NCBI RefSeq assembly: GCF_000585255.1
Contig: NZ_JANL01000037.1
Location: forward strand, 1-64,000
Length of the DNA stretch: 64,000 nt
From: Alkalibacterium sp. AK22
Lineage (GTDB): Bacteria; Bacillota; Bacilli; Lactobacillales; Carnobacteriaceae_A
Direction of reading: 5' to 3'
The notes beneath the pieces were generated by a model. It did not search any database, was not told where the DNA came from, and was given only the letters and a program-made list of their open reading frames with translations. Position numbers and translations under genes: made by a program. The first letter of the stretch is position 1, and every line of letters begins with the position of its first letter. Below are positions 58,749-64,000 of this stretch, piece after piece.

Positions 58749-59706
58749 GAACGCCTCTCCCCTCTCTTAAAAGAATCAGTAGAAAATAAATGCCTCCTAC
58801 AAACTGGATTATAACCCCGAGCGTCACTCGAAGCTTAAATAGATGTTCGACAAGCAGTTGCCCAACCAGAATGAAAAGAATGGTTATCAGACTGGCACCT
58901 GTAAGCAGGACCGTATGCCTGTAGGTTCCAAACAGCCGGTAAGCAATATGGGCGCCAATAAAACCGAGAAAAGAAATAGGGCCAACAAGGGCCGTTGCAG
59001 CTGCAGTCAGTAGGCTGACCATCAGAAACAAGACCAGCTGATACCGGTCAACCTCTATACCCAGACTCGATGCTGCTGGATTTCCCAAATGAAGGACGTC
59101 CAGTCTGTTTCTTTCGCTATACAGGTAGATAAGTACGGGAAGAATGACCATAATCGAAAGCAGTGTCAGGCTTATTTCAACCCTGTTAAAACTAGCTACC
59201 GTCCGGGCAAACAACTGGTCATATTCATTCGGATCGATAATGACCTGCAAAAACTGTGTCAAACTGCTAAATAGTGTTCCCATTATAATTCCAACCGCCA
59301 ATATCAAATAGAGATTTCCGGGCTGTATCTTAAAAAATAGTCCAAACAAAAGCACACTGGCGATTGCCATCATTAAAAGACTGAATATAAAATTCAATCG
59401 AGCATCGGTTGTCAGCCAGTGCTCTGTTCCTAGAAAAAATAGGCCTGCAGTCTGCAAAAAAATATATAGTGATTCCAGTCCAATAATACTCGGAGTAAGA
59501 ATCACGTTTTGAGTCATAGTCTGAAATATAATCGTCGCTGTTGCAGACGCTGTCCCCACAAATATAAAAGGTAAGAGTCGCTGACTGCGCAGTCTCAGTG
59601 CAAAAGTCGGCTGTCCTCTTGTGTTTGCAGTAAGATACAAATAGATAGCCAGAAGTATGCCCGCTGCCAGCAGAGAATACAGTATGATCCATTTTTTGTT
59701 TTTCAT
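58741..59706 (-). CDS. Siderophore ABC transporter permease (YclO/FatC type)
   Basis: A FecCD-family permease of 321 residues with about nine hydrophobic helices. The cytoplasmic coupling region GPISFLGFIGAHIAYRLFG is intact. It dimerises with the first permease. Its ATG overlaps the stop of that gene by one base (ATGA), so the two permeases are translated together. Confidence 0.94.
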   Translation of the reverse strand: MKNKKWIILYSLLAAGILLAIYLYLTANTRGQPTFALRLRSQRLLPFIFVGTASATATIIFQTMTQNVILTPSIIGLESLYIFLQTAGLFFLGTEHWLTTDARLNFIFSLLMMAIASVLLFGLFFKIQPGNLYLILAVGIIMGTLFSSLTQFLQVIIDPNEYDQLFARTVASFNRVEISLTLLSIMVILPVLIYLYSERNRLDVLHLGNPAASSLGIEVDRYQLVLFLMVSLLTAAATALVGPISFLGFIGAHIAYRLFGTYRHTVLLTGASLITILFILVGQLLVEHLFKLRVTLGVIIQFVGGIYFLLILLREGRGVHD

Positions 59707-60695
59707 CAGGACTCCTTCCTAATCAGCAAATAAAGAAAGACCACGCTCCCTACTGAACCCGCTATAACGCTAATTGGAATTTCATAAGGGTATATAAGTA
59801 CACGTGAAAGAATATCGGCAGCCAGTAGAAAAACCGCACCTGAAAGAGCTGTTGGAAGCACTAGACTGGCAAAGTGGTCGCCTTTTTTCAAAGCAACCAG
59901 GTTTGGTATGATGATTCCAACAAAAGGAATGCTGCCGACGGTTAGAACAACGGCTGAAGTCGCGATGGCCACTATTATTAAGCCGACAGTCTCAAGCAAA
60001 CCATAAGCTACACCCAGGCTCTCAGCAAATACTTCCCCGAGCCCCATTATAGTGAAGTGGTGAACAAATAAGCATACACAGAAAAACAGCGGTACAGATA
60101 AATAGAGCAATTTGTAATTGCTGGATGAAATCAGTGAAAAGTTTCCCTGAAGCCAGGTTGATGTCTGCTGGACCACTTCGTACTGCAAAGCTAAGTATGT
60201 ACTGACAGAACTGATAATATTTCCGAACATGATACCTACCAGAGGAATCATGAGGGCCTTTTTGTTGCGGACCGAGCGGACAAAGAGCATGAAACAGGCA
60301 GTCCCTCCTACAGCAAAAATAAAAGCCACTATAGTCTGGTATTTCACTGATTCATGGGAATAAAAGATTACAGCAATGACTACACCCAGGCGCGCACTAG
60401 CCATAGTCCCCGAAGTAGCTGGAGAAATAAAGCGGTTTTGAGTCAGCTGCTGCATGAGCAAACCGCATACTGCCAGCATACCTCCAGACAAGATTAGACT
60501 GACTGTTCTAGGAATCCGAGTAGAGTACATCACAATATGCTGTATTTCGTTCATTCTCAATATATGTGTGATTTCCAAATCGTGTATTCCAGTAAAAACT
60601 GACACCCCTGTGAGCAGAATAAGCAGCAGGACAAATACGCGATTTACTTTTTTCCCTTTATCGACTTGCTTGCTGTTAAATGTGTCTATGTTCAT
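59706..60695 (-). CDS. Siderophore ABC transporter permease (YclN/FatD type)
   Basis: The first gene of the importer, a 329-residue FecCD permease with an N-terminal helix (about 18-40), GGMLAVCGLLMQQLTQN, and the coupling motif VGSIPFVGIIIPNLVAL. The ATG at 60695 follows AAGGA; a GTG one codon earlier is possible. The promoter overlaps a Fur box just upstream, so expression should rise when iron is scarce. Confidence 0.94.
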   Translation of the reverse strand: MNIDTFNSKQVDKGKKVNRVFVLLLILLTGVSVFTGIHDLEITHILRMNEIQHIVMYSTRIPRTVSLILSGGMLAVCGLLMQQLTQNRFISPATSGTMASARLGVVIAVIFYSHESVKYQTIVAFIFAVGGTACFMLFVRSVRNKKALMIPLVGIMFGNIISSVSTYLALQYEVVQQTSTWLQGNFSLISSSNYKLLYLSVPLFFCVCLFVHHFTIMGLGEVFAESLGVAYGLLETVGLIIVAIATSAVVLTVGSIPFVGIIIPNLVALKKGDHFASLVLPTALSGAVFLLAADILSRVLIYPYEIPISVIAGSVGSVVFLYLLIRKES

Positions 60696-60713
60696 CACTT
60701 CCTTCGTGTTGTA

Positions 60714-60752
60714 TTGTATAATTGATAATGATAATCATTCTCAATTATACAA
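60714..60752 (-). promoter_or_regulatory. Fur box within a 39-bp palindrome at the siderophore importer promoter
   Basis: The plus strand carries GATAATGATAATCATTCTC (60724-60742), 18 of 19 matches to the classical Fur box. It is the middle of a 39-bp sequence that equals its own complement except at one pair. On the minus strand TTGAGA-17-TTATAC lies inside, so Fur binding would cover both promoter boxes. Confidence 0.92.
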
Positions 60753-60816
60753 TGCATACTATACAGTGTTTCAATCACAAACGCAATACTTCACAAGCAA
60801 GTAGATTTTTGCATAT

Positions 60817-60860
60817 AAAAAAAGCCGCTCCTGATCCTGTTGCTCACGAGACGGCTTTTA
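60817..60860 (-). terminator. Terminator of mtnN
   Basis: AAAAGCCGTCTC pairs with GGAGCGGCTTTT on the minus strand and ends in a T-run, about 43 bases past the mtnN stop. Confidence 0.83.
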
Positions 60861-60902
60861 ACGGTGTATGATTGGTACTGCTACTCAGGGAAAATATGAT
60901 TG

Positions 60903-61601
60903 TTACTTCGACGTACAGCCGGAAATATACTTTAAGACCATCTCGCCCGATTTACGCCCCGCCGTTTCGATAAACTCTTCAAATGATCCGGACGCTTCCT
61001 CATCTGCCACATCCGATACCGCCCGGACTACAGCAAAAGGGGTATCAAACTGATAACAAACCTGTGCTACTGCAGCCCCCTCCATTTCAGTTACAAGTGC
61101 TTCCTCAAAGTGTGACTGAATTTCAACGATGACAGCTTTATCACTAATAAAAGAATCTCCTGATACAATCAGGCCATCTTTTACTTCCCAGTGACTGCTG
61201 AGTGCTGCCTCCTTAAGACGGCTGATGGTTTCCGGGTCAGCCTGATAACGGGCAGGCATTTGTGGGATCTGACCAAAGACATAGCCAAAAGCCCTGGCAT
61301 CGGCATCATTGTAACTCAGATCGTTAGAAATGACTAGATCTCCAACTGTCAGTCCTTTTCCTATCCCCCCAGCTGAACCGGTATTGATCACTGTTTCTGC
61401 TTTGAACCGGTCAATCAGCAAAGTAGCCGCAATGGCCGCATTAACTTTCCCGATTCCGGACTGTACCAGCACAACTGGGACTCCACTGATTGTTCCTTCA
61501 TAAAAGGTTTGATTGGCAATTTTGCTTTGTTCTGTCCCGGCAAGTTGCTTCTTAAGTGTTCTGATTTCCTGCTCCATGGCAGCGATAATTCCAATTTTCA
61601 T
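60903..61601 (-). CDS. mtnN: 5'-methylthioadenosine/S-adenosylhomocysteine nucleosidase
   Basis: MtnN (Pfs) cleaves MTA and SAH and feeds the activated methyl cycle and AI-2 synthesis. The 232-residue protein begins MKIGIIAAMEQEIRTL. It has NTGSAGGI for phosphate/ribose contacts, the catalytic EMEGAAVAQV (Glu) and VRAVSDVADEEA with the catalytic Asp. It ends the nudF-small gene-mtnN cluster. Confidence 0.96.
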   Translation of the reverse strand: MKIGIIAAMEQEIRTLKKQLAGTEQSKIANQTFYEGTISGVPVVLVQSGIGKVNAAIAATLLIDRFKAETVINTGSAGGIGKGLTVGDLVISNDLSYNDADARAFGYVFGQIPQMPARYQADPETISRLKEAALSSHWEVKDGLIVSGDSFISDKAVIVEIQSHFEEALVTEMEGAAVAQVCYQFDTPFAVVRAVSDVADEEASGSFEEFIETAGRKSGEMVLKYISGCTSK

Positions 61602-61633
61602 GATTTCTTCCTTCCAATGTGTAGATTAGCTAG

Positions 61634-61879
61634 CTAGATAAAAAATACAAAGGAAAGGACAATCAGCAACAGCAGCGACACAATAACGATGGCTAATGTC
61701 AGCTGCTTCTCTACCCTTCTGTATTTTTCCATTTCGTCCAGCCTTTGTTTTGACGTCCGGCCTTTCTTAGCTAGTTGACGCTCGTACTTTCTGTTTTGAG
61801 CTTTTCTAGCCCGCTGTTCTTTTCTGGCTTGTTTTTCTTCTTGCTCTTTTTTCTTTTTTAACTCTTGTCTTGATGCCAT
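61634..61879 (-). CDS. Small basic protein with C-terminal membrane anchor
   Basis: An 81-residue protein of unknown function. The first 57 residues are extremely basic and predicted helical or coiled (many Lys, Arg, Glu, Gln), and the last 23 (LTLAIVIVSLLLLIVLSFVFFI) are a clean membrane helix with no tail. That topology puts the basic arm in the cytoplasm, where it could hold RNA, DNA or acidic lipids. It lies 4 bases from nudF and 32 from mtnN, and homologous small genes occupy this position in other Lactobacillales (from memory). Confidence 0.8.
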   Translation of the reverse strand: MASRQELKKKKEQEEKQARKEQRARKAQNRKYERQLAKKGRTSKQRLDEMEKYRRVEKQLTLAIVIVSLLLLIVLSFVFFI

Positions 61880-61883
61880 TGTA

Positions 61884-62441
61884 TTATCCCTGATCTTTCT
61901 GCATTAATTTTTTCATTTTCCAGTAAAACAAGGCGAATACGGTCTTGGAATCTCTAAGCAAACCCTTCTCGTAAAAATTCCAGGCTTCATCGTAGGAAAC
62001 TGTCAGTACCTCTACTTGCTCATCCTCATCCATCGGTCGTTTGTCTTTTACCAGATACAGATTGCTGGCTTCAAAAATTTCAAGAAATTCATCGGTAAAA
62101 CCGGGTGTACTGTAGAAAGAAGTCACAAAACTGAGCTGATCGGTCGTGTATCCTGTCTCTTCTTCCAGTTCTCTTAAAGCCGTTTCTGAGGCTGACTCTC
62201 CAGCGTCCCTGAGACCAGCTGGTATTTCGATGCTTTCAGATTCAATAGCCTTTCTGTACTGCCTGACCAAAAGCATCTGATCTTCTCCGACAAAGGGAAT
62301 AACGGCTGAAGCTCCTGCGTGCCTGACAATTTCCCTCTGGCTGGTTTTTCCATTTTGCAGTCTGACTTCTTGGACCGTATATTCCGTTACATTTCCTTTG
62401 TAAATTGACGTTTCACTTATTGTTTCTTCTTTGAAATTCAT
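61884..62441 (-). CDS. nudF: NUDIX hydrolase, ADP-ribose pyrophosphatase type
   Basis: A 185-residue Nudix enzyme likely splitting ADP-ribose to AMP and ribose 5-phosphate. The Nudix box GLRDAGESASETALRELEEETGY (GX5EX7REUXEEXGU form) lies at about residue 80, and VRQYRKAIESESIEIPAG before it is the ADP-ribose-type signature. The ATG at 62441 follows GAGGAG by seven bases. A start at 62456 overlaps that site. Confidence 0.94.
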   Translation of the reverse strand: MNFKEETISETSIYKGNVTEYTVQEVRLQNGKTSQREIVRHAGASAVIPFVGEDQMLLVRQYRKAIESESIEIPAGLRDAGESASETALRELEEETGYTTDQLSFVTSFYSTPGFTDEFLEIFEASNLYLVKDKRPMDEDEQVEVLTVSYDEAWNFYEKGLLRDSKTVFALFYWKMKKLMQKDQG

Positions 62442-62473
62442 ACGCTCACTCCTCATGTAGTTTTTATCATACC

Positions 62474-62504
62474 TTATTTCAAGAGATTATTCATCCTGAA
62501 ATAA
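62474..62504. repeat. Inverted repeat in the nudF-xpaC divergent spacer
   Basis: TTATTTCA and TGAAATAA are perfect 8-bp arms 15 bases apart, close upstream of a minus-strand TATGAT (62466-62471). It may be an operator for nudF. No regulator is known. Confidence 0.4.
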
Positions 62505-62549
62505 AGCCTCATTTCTCTTTAAATCCTTCTTAGGTCCTATGTCAACATT

Positions 62550-62569
62550 TCACATTTTTGTGATATTAT
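62550..62569 (+). promoter_or_regulatory. xpaC promoter -10 with overlapping TCACA-TTTT-TGTGA palindrome
   Basis: TATTAT (62564-62569) is the likely -10 box. TCACATTTTTGTGA (62550-62563) is a perfect 5-4-5 palindrome immediately upstream, where a regulator could bind. The -35 box is not clear. Confidence 0.5.
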
Positions 62570-62612
62570 AAAGGTACAGTTAACCCACCCTAGAAAGAAC
62601 GGAGGTTCCATT

Positions 62613-63284
62613 ATGAAACGGTCGACGCTTCACACAACTTCGACATATATCCTCAGTCTGTTCGCTACCTTGTTTATATTTCTTCTGATGATTGGACTGG
62701 ATCTTAATGCCTTTTTAGCAATGATTCTAAGCATCGGAACAGGCGTATTCCTGCTCAATAGCCTAGGAAAAAGGGCTAAAGTAAAAAAAGCAAGTAGGCG
62801 CGACATGCCCCGCCTGTCACAGGAAAAAGAGCAGTTTTACAGCTCCAAGGGGCTATCGAAAGAAGACATCCAGTATTTCAGAGAAACAATGCATAAAGCT
62901 AAAGAACAGGTATTGACTATTGATGAGAACATGCAACAGTCAGGCAAACTCCGGGCGATTGAAAACCGGAACAATACCGTAGCTCTTTCCAAAGCACTGT
63001 TCAAAGACATTGCCAAAGAACCACAAAAGCTTCATGAGGTCGACAAATTTCTTTATGTCCACTTGCCTTCACTAGCAGATCTGGTCGTTAAATATGTGGA
63101 AATCGAGAATCATAAGGCCAAAAGTAAGGCGACCTATGATATCCTCGATAAATCTGCCCAGACCATTGACAAAATGTGCGGGCAAATAGCTGAAGACTAT
63201 GTTCGCTTCAAAAAAGATGACATTAAGGATCTCGACGTTGAAATTGAGCTGGCCAAGCGTACCCTCAATGGTCAGTCCCACTAA
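62613..63284 (+). CDS. xpaC: XpaC family 5-bromo-4-chloroindolyl phosphate hydrolysis protein
   Basis: A 223-residue membrane protein with two adjacent N-terminal hydrophobic helices (about 12-29 and 33-50) and a helical cytoplasmic part (about 60-215). The family name comes from an X-phosphate phenotype; the true function is unknown. The family nearly always neighbours telA, as here (25 bases downstream). GGAGG precedes the ATG. Envelope or toxic-anion stress roles are proposed for the pair. Confidence 0.87.
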   Translation: MKRSTLHTTSTYILSLFATLFIFLLMIGLDLNAFLAMILSIGTGVFLLNSLGKRAKVKKASRRDMPRLSQEKEQFYSSKGLSKEDIQYFRETMHKAKEQVLTIDENMQQSGKLRAIENRNNTVALSKALFKDIAKEPQKLHEVDKFLYVHLPSLADLVVKYVEIENHKAKSKATYDILDKSAQTIDKMCGQIAEDYVRFKKDDIKDLDVEIELAKRTLNGQSH

Positions 63285-63309
63285 ACTTATAATATGAGGA
63301 GCTGTCACT

Positions 63310-64000
63310 ATGGTAAAACATCACAATGATCCGACTGATTCCCAAACAGACGCAAAGACTGAACTGGATGACTTGCTCGCCAACCCTTTTGGTTCTCCCA
63401 CAGCTTACAGCAAGGATCCTGTGAAAGAAAAAAAAGAACTAAAAAAACAAAACGAAGTCAAAAAAGTCATGGATAGTCTTACTGAAGAACGTAAAAAGCA
63501 GGCTTTTGAACTGGCCCGCCATATCGACATCTCCAATCGGGACTCCATTTCAGATTACGGATCTCAGGCCCAGCAGCGTCTTGGGGAATTTTCGCATTCA
63601 GTACTGAATCATGTGCAGAATCAGGAAACGAATCATATAGGGGAAACCCTGAATGACTTGATGTTTCGCTTGAAAGAAGCCGATCCGAATGAGTTGAAGG
63701 CAGATGACCGCAATCTGTTTAAAAAGGTATTCCGCAAAATCAACCGTTCAATTTATGAAACAACAGCCAAATATCAGAAAATTGGTGCCCAAGTTGACAA
63801 GATTGCTGTCAAGCTTGATAAAGAACGCGAGCTACTCCTGAAAGACAACAGCATGCTTGAAGACCTTTATGAAAAGAACTATGAGTATTTTGAAGCTTTG
63901 AACGTGTATATTGCTGCGGGAGAAATCAAAATGGACGAGCTGAGCCAGGAAATCATCCCACAAGCTGTCAAAACCGCGGAAGACAGTGGCGACCAGATGG
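63310..64000 (+). CDS. telA: TelA family toxic anion resistance protein, 3' end outside the window
   Basis: The open frame from the ATG at 63310 (TGAGGAG eight bases upstream) runs to the end of the window, 230 codons, without a stop. The N-terminal 60 residues are polar, and the rest is helical with the TelA-type pattern LNDLMFRLKEADPNELK and FRKINRSIYETTAKYQKIG. Full family members are about 380-400 residues, so about 40% is missing. It is cotranscribed with xpaC. Confidence 0.9.
   Translation, partial: MVKHHNDPTDSQTDAKTELDDLLANPFGSPTAYSKDPVKEKKELKKQNEVKKVMDSLTEERKKQAFELARHIDISNRDSISDYGSQAQQRLGEFSHSVLNHVQNQETNHIGETLNDLMFRLKEADPNELKADDRNLFKKVFRKINRSIYETTAKYQKIGAQVDKIAVKLDKERELLLKDNSMLEDLYEKNYEYFEALNVYIAAGEIKMDELSQEIIPQAVKTAEDSGDQM

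Overview
The window is ordinary chromosomal core DNA from a low-GC Gram-positive bacterium of the order Lactobacillales. The gene set and order fit the Carnobacteriaceae (Alkalibacterium, Marinilactibacillus and Carnobacterium relatives), but I infer the family from gene content and have not computed it. The pointers are fused GshF glutathione synthase, IreB, EzrA, LiaFSR, the Prp-processed L27 precursor, MinCD without MinE, T-box leaders on alaS and valS, and Bacillus-like order around alaS-ireB-ruvX-mltG-udk-greA and iscS-mnmA-recD2. I see no insertion sequence, prophage, integrase, CRISPR array or obvious foreign island. Most genes lie on the minus strand.

Layout by region. 0-5.8 kb: sepM-like protease, coaD, rsmD, ylbG, ylaN, typA and an inositol-phosphatase-family gene. 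5.9-10.9 kb: the pyruvate dehydrogenase operon pdhABCD, with a 453-bp regulatory-looking spacer shared with the divergent def gene. 12-18.7 kb: a two-fold-repeat membrane protein (DUF1576 type), tRNA-Ala(GGC), a Cof-type phosphatase, RNase J and the liaFSR envelope-stress operon. 18.9-25.6 kb: greA, udk, mltG, a DUF1292 gene, ruvX, ireB, and alaS behind a T-box. 25.6-35.4 kb: a YitT protein, a lipid kinase, recD2, and a sulfur/thiol block (mnmA, DUF1831 gene, iscS, gshF). 35.6-37.8 kb: rarA, a well-supported 6S RNA gene and a universal stress protein.

38-46 kb: ackA with a YtxK-like methyltransferase, the L21-Prp-L27 ribosomal operon, and the minCD/mreBCD division and shape cluster. 46-53.3 kb: a cold-shock protein, radC, a HAD phosphatase, valS behind a T-box, a single-cysteine thiol peroxidase and ezrA. 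53.4-56.8 kb: free-methionine-sulfoxide reductase, rpsD with a long leader, a baeRF-type release-factor homologue and a sugar O-acetyltransferase. 57-60.8 kb: a complete Fur-boxed siderophore ABC importer in yclNOPQ order. 60.9-64 kb: mtnN, a tiny membrane protein, nudF, then xpaC and the start of telA, which runs off the window.

The most useful non-coding observations are the 6S RNA between rarA and usp (it contains a decoy 45-codon ORF), two T-boxes, candidate ribosomal-protein leaders before rplU and rpsD, a 39-bp near-perfect palindrome containing the Fur box, four copies of one octamer upstream of pdhA, and an unexplained, strongly structured spacer of about 370 bp between ezrA and tpx. 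I found no clear undescribed multigene system. The best candidates for new biology are that spacer, the resolving-cysteine-less Tpx, the baeRF protein and several unassigned palindromic operators.
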